Positions 18,480 to 28,419 are shown, numbered from the stretch's first letter. The stretch is 64,000 nucleotides of DNA from Acidobacteriota bacterium (GCA_018268995.1 JAFDVL010000030.1:96482-160481); one strand, 5' to 3'. Made by a program: numbers and translations. Notes: generated from the letters alone by a model not told the origin.

Positions 18480-21314
18480 TTATAAGGTTTCGCCGACAGC
18501 GATTTTGGCTTTTTCGCCGACAGTAAATTTGCGACTCTGCCCGCTTGGAGCAGCCTGAAGAGAGGTTCTTTGCCTGTACCCAGAAATGGGCAAATGGCGA
18601 TTGACCGGGATCAGAAACCGGACGTCCGCGTAACGATCAAACTGAAATTGCGCGGTAGGAATAGTTTCTGTGCCGACTGTGGTGTCCGTAAAGGCTTCGA
18701 GCGCGCCCGGCCCATAATCTGCATGAAAGACTTGTTGCCCGACACGCATATCGCGGATTCGCTCTCCTGCGTCATCAAAGCGACCTGCTGATTTTTTCGT
18801 GACGACCAATAAAAGTAAGGTATGCGTGCGCTGTTGATGTTTGACGACGATACGAATCGGTACTTGCTGTGCAGCACTGCGGGCAACAAAATCGCTCAGG
18901 CTACCAAGACGAGTTTGTAGCCCTGCTTTTTCTCGAAACTGCCCCGACAGAAATTTTGTCTCGCCGGCAAAAAGATGATATTCCGCTTCCGGGATAGCTT
19001 CGATAGTCAACCAATCACGATATGAGAGTTTCTCTTCCGGGAAGATTGGCGGTGGCGCGTCCCAGGATTCAGAAGATTGCGGAGTGTGAATTCTGGCGCG
19101 CAGAAGATGAGGATACCAACGTAAGGGCAAGCGAAAATGCCCGAAATCCAGCGTTGCTTCAAATTCCGTCTCGCGTCCGGCCCATTGAATCTCGTGTAGC
19201 CCCGGCAGAATGCAGACCACTTTTCCCTCCCTGCTGGTAAGCTGATGCGTCACCGCACAATTTACCTGTACATGCGGCGCGTCTTCTGCTGTGTAGAGCG
19301 TGGAAGCAAATTCTGCGGATGATGGCGACAGGTGTAGCGCAGGTACAAGATTAAATTCCAATGGCAGATACTGCGCGCTTTGTAAGCCGCGTAACAGCTT
19401 AATGCGGAAACGCCCAATCGTATTTGCAGGGAGAAGATTCTCTAATTGAATTCGCAATTTCTGCCTGGTTTCAGACCAGATGGCAAAGTCTTCCTGGCGC
19501 AAATTTTGTAGTGAATATAATTGCGCTACCTCATCTTCCTCACACGTAGGCGTCAAATTTCGTAGTTGCAATTGCAAGTGCTTGATCTCTTCCCAAGACT
19601 GCGCCGTGAGCGTAACTTCTGGTGCTGCCCCTGTAAACGTGGCTATCCCACGGGGATCGTCGGCCTCTGATAACAGGTTTCCTTCCAAACGAAGCTGGTT
19701 GAGTGATCCTTCGGCTAGGGGTATTCGCTCAGGGACTTCTTCCTTGCCTGCGGAGGGAACAAAGACTTGCAGGGGAGGCGAAAGCTCCGCTAGTAACGCC
19801 TGATAGTTTTCAAAATAGCGTGGAGGATAGTATTTGCGCAGCGGTTTCACTACAGCTTCCGCCTCGCGTAATTGGCAGTCATTGCGCAAGAGGAAAAGGT
19901 ATTCGCCAGTGGGTATTCCACGCTCTATGGGCACATGCATGGCCAATGTGCCTGCGGCATTCAACTGGAAAAATAAGACTTTTCCTTCCAGCGGTGCAAT
20001 TTTCCAACTCCTCAAACAGACATTATTCTCAGCCCGCAATTCGACTTTCAACGAGCTTGCCTGATGTAGGGGGAGCCGTGCGAGATAGGTTGGTTCAATT
20101 TCCCATCGTCCATCGCGCCGCTGTGTCTGAAGAGGAAAACTTTCTGGCCCTACCACAAACGCTGCGGGGCGCGATGAACTGATGACATTTTGGCGTGGGA
20201 TATACATCCGCATTTGACGTGCTTTGACATCCCATTGCCAACGAGGTGTGACAAACAAAGAACGATTGAGCCCCGCCCCTTCATCTCGGGTGGCCTCAGT
20301 CGTCATCAGCTTGCTCCAAATTTCGCGCTGCACAGGACGATCCTCAAGTAGGCAATCTATCTGTTGGGAAAGGAAAACGCCGCGCTGATGTAAGTGCGCA
20401 GCTTCGCATAAATCCTGCACTAGCTGTGCCGCCAATCTACGCGAATGGATGTCATTAACGAAACGACAAACTGCTTTGGTCATCCTCATCTTACTGGCGG
20501 CAAGCTGAAGCTGTCGTTCAATTTCGCTGATCTCCAAATCAGCGACGGCATCCCAACCTGCTCCTTGCCCAATATGCCGCAATAACGACACCATCTCTGG
20601 CACACAAACCTGCGGAATGATCGCGTGAAAGGAAATCGGTGTCAGACAGGCATATCCTTCAGCCGGAAAGTACAGGGGAGCGAGATTGCGCCGTGCTTCG
20701 TAAAAGCGTTGGCGACAAGCGTTCTGATTGAGGGCATCATTGCGCAATCCTAAGCGGTGTAAAAAAACTGACCAGAAACCTGCCATAGAGGTATCTTCAT
20801 AGCGAGCGCAAAAAACCAGTAAAGCCACAAAAACTCGATCAGGAATTTTGGCCAGATTGCTTCGCTGTTCCTGGAGCATTCCCCGTACCGCTTCACCATT
20901 TTGCGTGTATTCCGCTGGCGAGAATTTCAATTCACCGACTAGCCCTACAGAAGCGAAGGATCGCTCCAAACTCTTCTCTGCTTTGGCAAGATGAATGCGA
21001 TGGGTTGTTTCAGACATCGTCCCCATAGGCTTTGGACAATCGTTTGCTGAGTTCAGGTCTGCTTGTATAGCCAGTTTGATCTCAACCTTGTGATCCGCAA
21101 AAGGCTCACCTGCGGCTGAAAAGACGGTTACTGGATTATTGGGGCACAAATGATCGAGCCGAGGCTGCGTCACTATGGGCGAGGATACGGCTCTGACTGG
21201 GACACGAAGATAGCCTATGTTAGAAGGCAAGGAATTGCAATAAACCGTTGCCTTGGTCGAAAGACTTTGCGCCCCATGGAGAGCACGCCGTTTTTTTACA
21301 CGCACAAGTTTCAT
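18480..21314 (-). CDS. druH: DruH-like partner of the DUF1998 helicase
   Basis: 944 residues, with AGGAGCAAT before the ATG. No catalytic motif is visible. The first 100 residues look unstructured and Met-started homologues may begin near MSETTHRIH. Residues about 140-330 are helical (RVFVALLVFCARYEDTSMAG...RQRFYEARRNLAPLYFP), and the rest is beta-rich, suggesting immunoglobulin-like or jelly-roll modules, ending in a small beta domain (DMRVGQQVFHADYGPGALEAF) reminiscent of CarD/SH3-like folds. Druantia type III consists of a large uncharacterised DruH followed by DruE; length and order agree. It lies 23 nt after the exonuclease gene. The name rests on context and size, not on a recognised domain. 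Confidence 0.5.
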   Translation of the reverse strand: MKLVRVKKRRALHGAQSLSTKATVYCNSLPSNIGYLRVPVRAVSSPIVTQPRLDHLCPNNPVTVFSAAGEPFADHKVEIKLAIQADLNSANDCPKPMGTMSETTHRIHLAKAEKSLERSFASVGLVGELKFSPAEYTQNGEAVRGMLQEQRSNLAKIPDRVFVALLVFCARYEDTSMAGFWSVFLHRLGLRNDALNQNACRQRFYEARRNLAPLYFPAEGYACLTPISFHAIIPQVCVPEMVSLLRHIGQGAGWDAVADLEISEIERQLQLAASKMRMTKAVCRFVNDIHSRRLAAQLVQDLCEAAHLHQRGVFLSQQIDCLLEDRPVQREIWSKLMTTEATRDEGAGLNRSLFVTPRWQWDVKARQMRMYIPRQNVISSSRPAAFVVGPESFPLQTQRRDGRWEIEPTYLARLPLHQASSLKVELRAENNVCLRSWKIAPLEGKVLFFQLNAAGTLAMHVPIERGIPTGEYLFLLRNDCQLREAEAVVKPLRKYYPPRYFENYQALLAELSPPLQVFVPSAGKEEVPERIPLAEGSLNQLRLEGNLLSEADDPRGIATFTGAAPEVTLTAQSWEEIKHLQLQLRNLTPTCEEDEVAQLYSLQNLRQEDFAIWSETRQKLRIQLENLLPANTIGRFRIKLLRGLQSAQYLPLEFNLVPALHLSPSSAEFASTLYTAEDAPHVQVNCAVTHQLTSREGKVVCILPGLHEIQWAGRETEFEATLDFGHFRLPLRWYPHLLRARIHTPQSSESWDAPPPIFPEEKLSYRDWLTIEAIPEAEYHLFAGETKFLSGQFREKAGLQTRLGSLSDFVARSAAQQVPIRIVVKHQQRTHTLLLLVVTKKSAGRFDDAGERIRDMRVGQQVFHADYGPGALEAFTDTTVGTETIPTAQFQFDRYADVRFLIPVNRHLPISGYRQRTSLQAAPSGQSRKFTVGEKAKIAVGETL

Positions 21315-21337
21315 ATTGCTCCTGTAGTTTTTTCAGC

Positions 21338-22102
21338 TCATCTAATAGCTGCGCCAATAGCATTCGCGGCCTGCGTAAAGGAGTTTTCAAGAGGAGTTAT
21401 TCCGGCAGGTAACAATGGAGGGGCCGTTTCATAGCGCAGTCGGTGAAACACATCGCGCACACATACGACGTCGCGCATGCAATACTGCGCGATTTCTTCG
21501 TGCCGACCTTGTTGATAGAGGTCATACACATTGTCTCCGGTCACACCGGCTGCTTTAGGAGAAGGAACGGCTAAGGCTTGGGCCAAGTCATGCAAAGAAA
21601 TGCGATGCCGCCAGCACGACCATTCCCACATGGTGTCAAAAATGGGTTGGGATTGAAACCGACGAAATGACAGATGAATCGTCGGTTTGATCTGATGAAT
21701 GATGGAACGTTTATAAATAAACGGTAAATCAAAATCGAGAAGGTTATGCCCAATGAACAAATCGTGGCTGGGTTTAAAGTCCGCCACCAACTTCCAAAAA
21801 GACCGCAACGTCCGCGCTTCATCCAAATGGTATTGGCGTGTCTCGCGGTCACGCCCTAAACATCCTTGCTGCAAAATGGCACCGTTCTCCTCGATCAGTA
21901 GGCCAATCGTGAGAATTCGTCCGCGCTCCCCGTGCAACGCACCGTTGCGATATTCTTCATCTGCCATCATAGCTAGATCGTCGTCATTGATCGTTTCCTG
22001 CATTGTGAGTTTTTGTTGCCGCAGGGCTTGCAAAATGACCGTCTTGGTTTCTTCAGTGGGTGGTAAAGTTTCAATATCCAAATAAATTCTTTTGCTCATC
22101 AT
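21338..22102 (-). CDS. PolB-like 3'-5' exonuclease (DEDDy)
   Basis: 254 residues from MMSKRIYLDIETL, chosen because AGGAG lies 7 nt upstream. The DEDD motifs are complete: D-x-E in YLDIETL (residues 5-8), NxxxFD in FIGHNLLDFDLPFI, and YxxxD in YCMRDVVCV. This is the stand-alone family related to the exonuclease domain of DNA polymerase B. It should degrade DNA or RNA 3' ends with two metals. It is the first gene of the operon exo, druH, druE and lies directly behind a sigma54 promoter. An exonuclease is not a standard part of described Druantia type III, so it may be an extra effector or end-processing factor for the helicase. Confidence 0.85.
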   Translation of the reverse strand: MMSKRIYLDIETLPPTEETKTVILQALRQQKLTMQETINDDDLAMMADEEYRNGALHGERGRILTIGLLIEENGAILQQGCLGRDRETRQYHLDEARTLRSFWKLVADFKPSHDLFIGHNLLDFDLPFIYKRSIIHQIKPTIHLSFRRFQSQPIFDTMWEWSCWRHRISLHDLAQALAVPSPKAAGVTGDNVYDLYQQGRHEEIAQYCMRDVVCVRDVFHRLRYETAPPLLPAGITPLENSFTQAANAIGAAIR

Positions 22103-22192
22103 AAAATCTCCTGGTGAGGAGGGATCGTTTAGCAAAGCAATTCGTTCCCTTCTGTAATTGCAACAGAGAATTCGTGTTGCGACTGCCTCTTC

Positions 22193-22208
22193 TGCATTTC
22201 TTGTGCCA
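22193..22208 (-). promoter_or_regulatory. Sigma54 (-24/-12) promoter for the exo-druH-druE operon
   Basis: Reading the minus strand from 22208: TGGCACAAGAAATGCA. Compared with TGGCACG-N4-TTGCW it has two mismatches and the exact GG-N10-GC spacing. Transcription would start near 22182, leaving about an 80-nt leader before the exonuclease ATG. The adjacent, divergently transcribed gene encodes a sigma54 activator, which gives the site strong contextual support. Confidence 0.75.
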
Positions 22209-22265
22209 GCACTTAGAAGCCAAAAACATCAATAAAATAGGGCCAATCACTCGCCTCTTATAAGA

Positions 22266-22294
22266 TTTCTTGTATTTATAGAAATTTTCTTGTA
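22266..22294. promoter_or_regulatory. Candidate enhancer (UAS) for the CARF-sigma54 activator
   Basis: TTTCTTGTA occurs twice, at 22266 and 22286, a spacing of exactly 20 bp or two helical turns. The first copy also forms an inverted repeat TTTCT/AGAAA. The site lies 60-85 bp upstream of the -24 element and just before the activator gene, where an enhancer-binding protein could act on both. Confidence 0.45.
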
Positions 22295-22304
22295 GGTTGC
22301 AATA

Positions 22305-23816
22305 ATGGACAAAATCTTATTAGCGTGGATGGGATCAGCAGACTTGCGAGCGGCTGAAAGTGCAGCAGGGGCAGGTCTAGGCCCAATTTGTGCGGCAATC
22401 AAAACACGCACGTACGACCAGATCGAACTGCTCTCAAATTATCCTAAAGAGAAAAGTCAGAATTTTATAAATTGGTTGGAAACACAGACAGCCACTCCGA
22501 TTTCGTGGTACCCGATCAACCTCACATCACCAACAAATTTTGGGGAAATCTATGAAGCTGTCGTGCGCTTGATCCAAAATCTTCATCGTCAGGCTGGGGC
22601 CAATGTCAGGTTTACGTTTCACCTCAGTCCGGGAACTCCAGCGATGAGCGCAGTCTGGATAATCCTGGCCAAAACGCGATTCCCGGCTGAACTTCTCGAA
22701 TCTTCTCCTGAAGCAGGGGTGCGAACCGCCGCTGTTCCATTCGACATTTCTGCCGAGTATATCCCTGAGTTATTGCGCCGACCAGATAATGAGTTGCAAC
22801 GATTGAGCGCAGGAGCCGCACCCGAAACAGCAGCATTTGCCGACATCATTCATCAAAGCAAAGAGATGAAGAAAATTCTTGCTTTGGCGCGCAAGGTGGC
22901 TATCCGCAAAGTTCCGGTGTTAATTGAAGGTGAATCCGGCACGGGCAAAGAACTACTCGCCAGAGCTATCCACAATGCTAGTCTGCGCCAACATAAGCCA
23001 TTCATCCCCGTCAATTGTGGCGCGATACCACACGATCTGATTGAGTCAGAGCTTTTTGGGCATCGGAAGGGATCATTTACCGGAGCGACGGAAACACGAC
23101 AAGGGCATTTCGTAAAAGCGAATGGCGGCACGATTTTTCTGGATGAAGTTGGCGAGCTCCCCCTGCCAGCACAAGTTAAATTGTTGCGGGTCATTCAAGA
23201 ACAGGAGGTCACACCGCTTGGTGCCAGCAAGCCGGAAAAGATTGATGTGCGTATCCTGAGCGCTACCAATCGCACCCTCATACAGGAAGTTGCACAGAAA
23301 ACTTTTCGGGAAGATTTGTTCTACCGTCTGGCCGTGTTTGTTTTACGACTGCCGCCGCTGCGAGAACGCCAGGGCGACATTGGCCTCTTGCTGGATAAAA
23401 TGCTCGACAAGTTGAATCAGGAAAGTGCTGAAGAACTTGGGTTGGAACAGAAGAAACTGTCGCCGGGAGCCAGGAACCTCTTACTCAATCATTCCTGGCC
23501 CGGCAATATTCGAGAGTTACAGAACACGCTAGTACGGGCAGCAGTAATTGCTAGCGGCTCCAAAATCACGGAAGCAGAAATGCAAAGTGCGATGCTTCCT
23601 GTTCCAATTGCCCCGACAGAACAAATCTTGCATCAACCGCTGGGAGGAAAATTTGATTTGCAAAAAGTCATAGCAGAAGTCGCCACGCACTACCTACGAC
23701 GCGCGATGTCAGAAGCGCATAACAATAAAACCGAAGCCACCAAACTCGTAGGGCTTCCCAGCTATCAAACGCTGACCAATTGGCTCAAGAAGTACGGACT
23801 TGAAAAAGAAGGGTAA
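22305..23816 (+). CDS. RtcR-like CARF-domain sigma54 activator
   Basis: 503 residues. The N-terminal 170 residues form a CARF/Rossmann-like sensor: start [14 protein letters not shown], then [26 protein letters not shown] and [14 protein letters not shown], comparable to the ligand domain of RtcR. Next comes a complete AAA+ sigma54 module: Walker A GESGTGKE (about 209), the sigma54-contact loop GSFTGA (about 256), Walker [12 protein letters not shown] and the R-finger region. A Fis-type HTH closes the protein ([24 protein letters not shown]). RtcR relatives respond to RNA ends or cyclic nucleotides and then remodel sigma54 polymerase. It is divergent to exo-druH-druE and convergent with brxL (10 bp apart). 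It probably activates the former; control of BREX is unproven. Confidence 0.85.
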   Translation: MDKILLAWMGSADLRAAESAAGAGLGPICAAIKTRTYDQIELLSNYPKEKSQNFINWLETQTATPISWYPINLTSPTNFGEIYEAVVRLIQNLHRQAGANVRFTFHLSPGTPAMSAVWIILAKTRFPAELLESSPEAGVRTAAVPFDISAEYIPELLRRPDNELQRLSAGAAPETAAFADIIHQSKEMKKILALARKVAIRKVPVLIEGESGTGKELLARAIHNASLRQHKPFIPVNCGAIPHDLIESELFGHRKGSFTGATETRQGHFVKANGGTIFLDEVGELPLPAQVKLLRVIQEQEVTPLGASKPEKIDVRILSATNRTLIQEVAQKTFREDLFYRLAVFVLRLPPLRERQGDIGLLLDKMLDKLNQESAEELGLEQKKLSPGARNLLLNHSWPGNIRELQNTLVRAAVIASGSKITEAEMQSAMLPVPIAPTEQILHQPLGGKFDLQKVIAEVATHYLRRAMSEAHNNKTEATKLVGLPSYQTLTNWLKKYGLEKEG

Positions 23817-23826
23817 CCCTCACAAC

Positions 23827-25878
23827 TCAGTTTCCGTTAGTCGGCACCTGAAAGATGTCTACCTTCGTTTCCATACACTTGCGCAAGCTGAGATCAAACA
23901 TGCCAATATCGAAATAGCCATTTGGCTTTTGGTAAAAATCCAAGCCGCGCCCAATTTTGATGACCCATCCGTTATTCAAGCGTATTTCGCGGTCGTGCAG
24001 GTTCGGATTGACCTGCACCGCAAAGGTAACATCAAATTCCAGCAAGCTCTGCTGAATTTCATCCAGTTTCTCCTGGATTGAAACTGTATCCGGGTCAGCA
24101 TCAAATTTAGTGACCAGCGTAATCCGTTTGAAGGTTCCTGCTTTGACGAAGAGTTCACAGAGGCGGGTAAAATTTTGAATCTGATGAGTCAGGCGGATAT
24201 AGGTATCCTCAACGATCACCTCACTGGCACCGCGTAAATATGGCCCGATGATGGATTCATAGCTGTACCCCGTAGCGTCATACGTGATCGTAAAATGCTG
24301 CTCTTTCAATTCCGGTTCAGCAGTTTCCGTCACAGTCTCTGCTGGCTTAATCTCATTCTCTGACTTTATCTCTGCATTTTTTGATGTTGTCCGTTGGTAT
24401 TTGCGGACTGGTGATTGTGTGGCAGGCGCATCTTTAGATTCTGGGCAATAAACAACGACTTCGGCACCGGCCTTATTGAAATACGACAAGTGAATCTTGG
24501 CGTACTCCTCGTCGGGTTTGCGTTTGTTCAATTGCTCTTTTACGCGACGGCGACATTCCACAGCGTAAGCAACATACTCATCAAACTCCTCATCGCTTGG
24601 GCTATTCGCTGGGTGTAGGATTTTCAGCAACGCACAAACCGTTTTCTTAATGCCTTTTTCGTCGCGCCCCTCAACCGCTTTGCCGAGCCGAATACGCTTG
24701 TTGACCTCTTCGTAGCGGTTCGTATGCGCGAACATATAGTGAAAGGCTTCGGCCAGGTAATCGGTAATAAAGCCGAAATTGTTGGTCAAAAATTCGCTGC
24801 TGTTTTTGGGCATTTCCCAGCCTGGCAAATAGCAGGCGAAACGGTCTATCACCGCCAAATCAAACTCTGGTGGCATCGGCTGAAATAGATCGTGAACGGG
24901 CGAATGCACGATTTGTTGGACAGACAGATCAATGTTGCCGACGAAGGCCAAGCTCGCATTCGCAATGACTTCTGTCCCGCGCGAAAAACGGCCATTCGCC
25001 ATGTAATCTTTCATGATCTGAATTGTGTCCTGGTCGCGCACTTTGATGCCAGCGACTTCGTCAAAGGCGACCGTATCCCAAAAGCCGACCAATCCTACTT
25101 TGCCACGAGCGTTGTTATAAAACAGCGTGGCTTTGGTCGCTTGTCCGCCGCTCACTAAAGTTGAATATGGCGAGAATTCGCTGAAGAAATACGACTTGCC
25201 TGTGCTGCGTGGGCCTAATTCGATGAAGTTGAAATTTGATTCGACCAGTGGTGCTAAGCGAGCGACGAAATGAAGCTTCAGGCGTGTAGTCAATTTGCTT
25301 GGCTCTAAGCCAACCGAGCGCATGATCAGATCGAGCCATTCATCGCGTGTGAATTCATTGCGGCCCTGTCCGTATTGCGCAAAATCAAAGCGGCTGATTT
25401 GAATGGGACGTAACTCTTCGATGTAGAAGGCATAGTCATCATCCTCAACATCATTGTGAACGACGGTTACTTCCGCCCAGATGCCGCCTTCCAACAAACG
25501 ATCATTGTCCTTGTAATACTTTTGCCCGATGGCGATGCGGTTAGAATTGAAGTTTTCCAGCGCAGCCCAATGCCGTTTTTCTTTTTCGACGTAACGCACA
25601 TGCACTTTATCAATGAATCGGTGTTTGCCCTTGGTCGCCACTTTCGACTGGGCAGCATTGGCTTCATCAGGGCGCACATAATTTTCCTGCAAAGTGGCTA
25701 ACACGGCTTCCATTCCAGCATCAATTTCGGCGGGTTCGTTACTGGCGCAGTATTTCGCTAGCAAGAACTCCAACACAAAGGTTGGCACATTCGTCCCTTT
25801 TTTGATGCGGTGCAGCAAGTCCTTGCGCACGACTTTTCCATCAAATACGTGATTGAGTTTTTGATCTAATGCGTCCAT
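23827..25878 (-). CDS. brxL: BrxL, BREX AAA+ protein with MIT-C/PLD-like C-terminus
   Basis: 683 residues. The N-terminus (MDALDQKLNHVFDGKVVRKDL...GTNVPTFVLEFLLAKYCA) is typical of BrxL, followed by the AAA+ core with Walker A GPRSTGKSYFF (about 221-230) and a Walker B region VAFDEVAG. In type 1 BREX the C-terminus is a Lon-like protease domain. Here residues about 526-680 instead resemble the MIT-C domain, a PLD-like fold (FTITYDATGYSYESIIGPYL, DTYIRLTHQIQNFTRLCE), and I see no Lon Ser-Lys dyad. A charged linker (about 480-525) separates the parts. It is the last gene of the BREX operon, 3 nt after pglZ. BrxL multimers bind DNA and are needed for defence in type 1. Confidence 0.85.
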   Translation of the reverse strand: MDALDQKLNHVFDGKVVRKDLLHRIKKGTNVPTFVLEFLLAKYCASNEPAEIDAGMEAVLATLQENYVRPDEANAAQSKVATKGKHRFIDKVHVRYVEKEKRHWAALENFNSNRIAIGQKYYKDNDRLLEGGIWAEVTVVHNDVEDDDYAFYIEELRPIQISRFDFAQYGQGRNEFTRDEWLDLIMRSVGLEPSKLTTRLKLHFVARLAPLVESNFNFIELGPRSTGKSYFFSEFSPYSTLVSGGQATKATLFYNNARGKVGLVGFWDTVAFDEVAGIKVRDQDTIQIMKDYMANGRFSRGTEVIANASLAFVGNIDLSVQQIVHSPVHDLFQPMPPEFDLAVIDRFACYLPGWEMPKNSSEFLTNNFGFITDYLAEAFHYMFAHTNRYEEVNKRIRLGKAVEGRDEKGIKKTVCALLKILHPANSPSDEEFDEYVAYAVECRRRVKEQLNKRKPDEEYAKIHLSYFNKAGAEVVVYCPESKDAPATQSPVRKYQRTTSKNAEIKSENEIKPAETVTETAEPELKEQHFTITYDATGYSYESIIGPYLRGASEVIVEDTYIRLTHQIQNFTRLCELFVKAGTFKRITLVTKFDADPDTVSIQEKLDEIQQSLLEFDVTFAVQVNPNLHDREIRLNNGWVIKIGRGLDFYQKPNGYFDIGMFDLSLRKCMETKVDIFQVPTNGN

Positions 25879-25881
25879 GAA

Positions 25882-28404
25882 TTACACCGTGTAATCAGTT
25901 TCTAAATTGAGGCTGCTGTATGCAGCCATCGTTTTGGGGTTCAATGCTTTGACAATGACTTTACTGTCATTATCTGCGTGCATGCGCAACACCACTTGAA
26001 CCGATTGATTGGGTTTGATCGTAATCGTTCCCGTTGCTGCATTCACTTCGCCGCCTGGTCGAGGCTCGCCAACGACGTCTCCTTTTTCGTTTTGCGCTTC
26101 TAACAGGACTTCTAATTCCTGTGCAAAGAGATCGTCGGTATAAACAGTTATGTCAATAACAGGCAGGCGCGTCGTGATGCGCTTGGCTCCATTCTTGTAA
26201 TTCATCTCGACTTTGAATTTCTGCTTGTCGGTTGCCGCAGCTTCCAACCGCATAACCAACACAGGGACGACCGCTTCCGCCAACGATGCGCCGCCGTGAA
26301 AATAGAGATGTCCGTCCCGATACGGGGCGTAACTTCGCGGCACGGCACATTTGGCAAACGTGCCACGAATGCCCAGCCGATCTGCGACAATGACGGTGCT
26401 GTGATTGTCGCTGTCACCTGTGCCTAACAACATGCGGTCGTGTGCGTTAATCAGCCAATTTCCTTGCGGCTTTTGGCAAACGTCTCCTGCTTCGGCGTGG
26501 GTGTTGAGGAAGAATCCGTGATCCGTAACGATGACGGCTTCGTGAAAGCCTAGTCCACGCAGCTTATGCAGTGCGGCACGAATCATATTCAAGGTGCTGG
26601 GAATTAGCCCTAGCGTGGTTTCCGGGTTATTTTCCAACTGGCTGTCAATTTCGGTGCTACGCAACACAAACAGGGTAACTGTTGGGGCAATCCTGGGTCT
26701 GCCTCTCACAAAATCGTTGAGCGTCATTTCCGCGAACATATCTCCAAACCGTTTGCGCAACACATCCATTCGCTGCGTGACATTAGTAACGGGCTGCCCT
26801 GCCAATTTCGGCACCAGCGATTCCTTCTCATATTCCAATGTCAGATCAGCTTTGGCTCCCGGCAACAGGCTCGCCATTCCCACCGGCGTGATCGTAGGCA
26901 ATTGGGCAAAGGCTGCGTGTAATTCCACCGCGCCATCGTCTTCCAGCAATTTTTCTAATGCCACGCCCAACTCGTAACGCAGCGCGTCCACCATAAAATA
27001 GGCAACGCGCTTCCCGCGATCTTTCAATCGCTCACCGACAAAGCGATCAAATACGTCGCCATTCACCAGCCTTCCTTCCGGGGGCCAGCCCTGTGTTTCC
27101 AGGTGCCTCACGAAAGCGGTTTGCACCTTCTGAATCAGCCGACGATAGGCTTTACGAGCTTGGTTTACGACTTCGGTCATCAACTCGTAAGGGTCGTGAA
27201 AGTCGCCTACTGATTGCTCAAATTCGCGCTGCAACTGATCCACTTCGCGCAGACTGCTGACATAAAAATCAATCAAGGATGTTTGTGTGCGCTGATGTTC
27301 GGGCAATTGGTTATCGTGTACATCACAGGCTTCGATCAATTTCAGTGCGGCTTGGATTAATTCCCATTGTTCCTGGCTTTCGCCTTTGCTTAACCAGACG
27401 GAGCGTTTGTGGCGGCTTAGGTATTGGCGCGGCACATCTAAATCATTCTTGCTCAAGCCCTCAATCGCACGGCGCAGGAAGGTGCGCTCTTCAAAGTAAA
27501 ATGTATCGCGCTCGCCCAGGTCTTCGATGGTGCGGCATTGGTTTGGTAGATCAAATTCTTTCTCGATGCGCTCGGCTTCTTCGATGTATTTCGCACGATA
27601 ACGCACGTCACTGCGCAACCGATCACAGACATCATTGATGAGCGTTTTTGCTTCCCGCTTGGCACACGGAACCGTCGCCAACGATGGGGGTAACTCGCCC
27701 GGCAAATCGAAGACGAATTCACTGAACAACAAAAAGCGCCACAACTCTTCGGCAATCGGCGACCAGGTTTTGCCGCGTGTTTTCAGTTCCAGCCCGATGG
27801 TGGCCTTCAGCAAATCACGCGCTTCTTTGCTCCATCCTTCTTGTTCTTTCAGGGCGTTGCTCTGCGTTTCGGTCGGCGCAAGCAATGCGATCAAAATATC
27901 GTAGGCAGATTCTGCCTTGAGCGTAGCGCGCAACAATGGCCAGTTTTGACCGCCGCCAATCGCGTCAATTACGTCGAACGATGGCGCAGGATTTTCAGCA
28001 AAGATTTTCCGAATCTCGGTCGCGTAATCCGGCTTGGCTTTTAGGCAGAGGGTGAGATATTCGTCGCCGTCATCGTCCAGGCGGGGAAAGACCGAGCCAC
28101 ACGCTTCGTACAACGTGAACGGATCGTGCTGTCGTTGTGGATCGTTGGCTGGTCGTTTCGCCGGAACGTAGACAATCATCCCTTCCAGCTTGGTGTTTGG
28201 CTCGCCGAGTTTTCGTAAGGTATCGAGCGCGGTGGTGCGGCTTTCGATGCTGCTTTCGCTGGCGTCAATGACGATGCGGGTGTCGGTTTTGAGGCCGTGA
28301 CATAGTTCTCGATAACGCCGCTCAGGATCGTACACGACCAGCACAGAGGTTTGTTTTAAGCGCGCAAGGAAAATTTCAGTTTGAATGTATTCTGCAATTT
28401 TCAT
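25882..28404 (-). CDS. pglZ: PglZ, BREX alkaline-phosphatase-fold protein
   Basis: 840 residues. The N-terminal region (VLVVYDPERRYRELC...) is shared by BREX PglZ proteins. The alkaline-phosphatase superfamily core shows VAYFMVDALRYELG near residue 466 (nucleophile/metal segment), LPTITPVGMASLLPGA, and VIVTDHGFFLN near 619 (metal-binding DHG). PglZ is a defining BREX component; its substrate is unknown. It lies 15 nt after pglX and 3 nt before brxL in a single transcription unit. The beta-rich C-terminal 150 residues also fit the family. Length is usual. Confidence 0.9.
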   Translation of the reverse strand: MKIAEYIQTEIFLARLKQTSVLVVYDPERRYRELCHGLKTDTRIVIDASESSIESRTTALDTLRKLGEPNTKLEGMIVYVPAKRPANDPQRQHDPFTLYEACGSVFPRLDDDGDEYLTLCLKAKPDYATEIRKIFAENPAPSFDVIDAIGGGQNWPLLRATLKAESAYDILIALLAPTETQSNALKEQEGWSKEARDLLKATIGLELKTRGKTWSPIAEELWRFLLFSEFVFDLPGELPPSLATVPCAKREAKTLINDVCDRLRSDVRYRAKYIEEAERIEKEFDLPNQCRTIEDLGERDTFYFEERTFLRRAIEGLSKNDLDVPRQYLSRHKRSVWLSKGESQEQWELIQAALKLIEACDVHDNQLPEHQRTQTSLIDFYVSSLREVDQLQREFEQSVGDFHDPYELMTEVVNQARKAYRRLIQKVQTAFVRHLETQGWPPEGRLVNGDVFDRFVGERLKDRGKRVAYFMVDALRYELGVALEKLLEDDGAVELHAAFAQLPTITPVGMASLLPGAKADLTLEYEKESLVPKLAGQPVTNVTQRMDVLRKRFGDMFAEMTLNDFVRGRPRIAPTVTLFVLRSTEIDSQLENNPETTLGLIPSTLNMIRAALHKLRGLGFHEAVIVTDHGFFLNTHAEAGDVCQKPQGNWLINAHDRMLLGTGDSDNHSTVIVADRLGIRGTFAKCAVPRSYAPYRDGHLYFHGGASLAEAVVPVLVMRLEAAATDKQKFKVEMNYKNGAKRITTRLPVIDITVYTDDLFAQELEVLLEAQNEKGDVVGEPRPGGEVNAATGTITIKPNQSVQVVLRMHADNDSKVIVKALNPKTMAAYSSLNLETDYTV

Positions 28405-28419
28405 GGTGATTACATCTGG

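Noticed and set aside
12532..21314. DISARM system (drmA/drmB)
   Set aside because: DISARM splits helicase and DUF1998 into two genes and carries its own methylase and PLD genes; here both domains are in one 1975-residue protein with one large partner, as in Druantia.
22241..22254. Second sigma54 promoter on the plus strand for the activator gene
   Set aside because: GG-N10-GC spacing is present but the flanking bases (GGGCCA, TCGCC) fit the consensus poorly.
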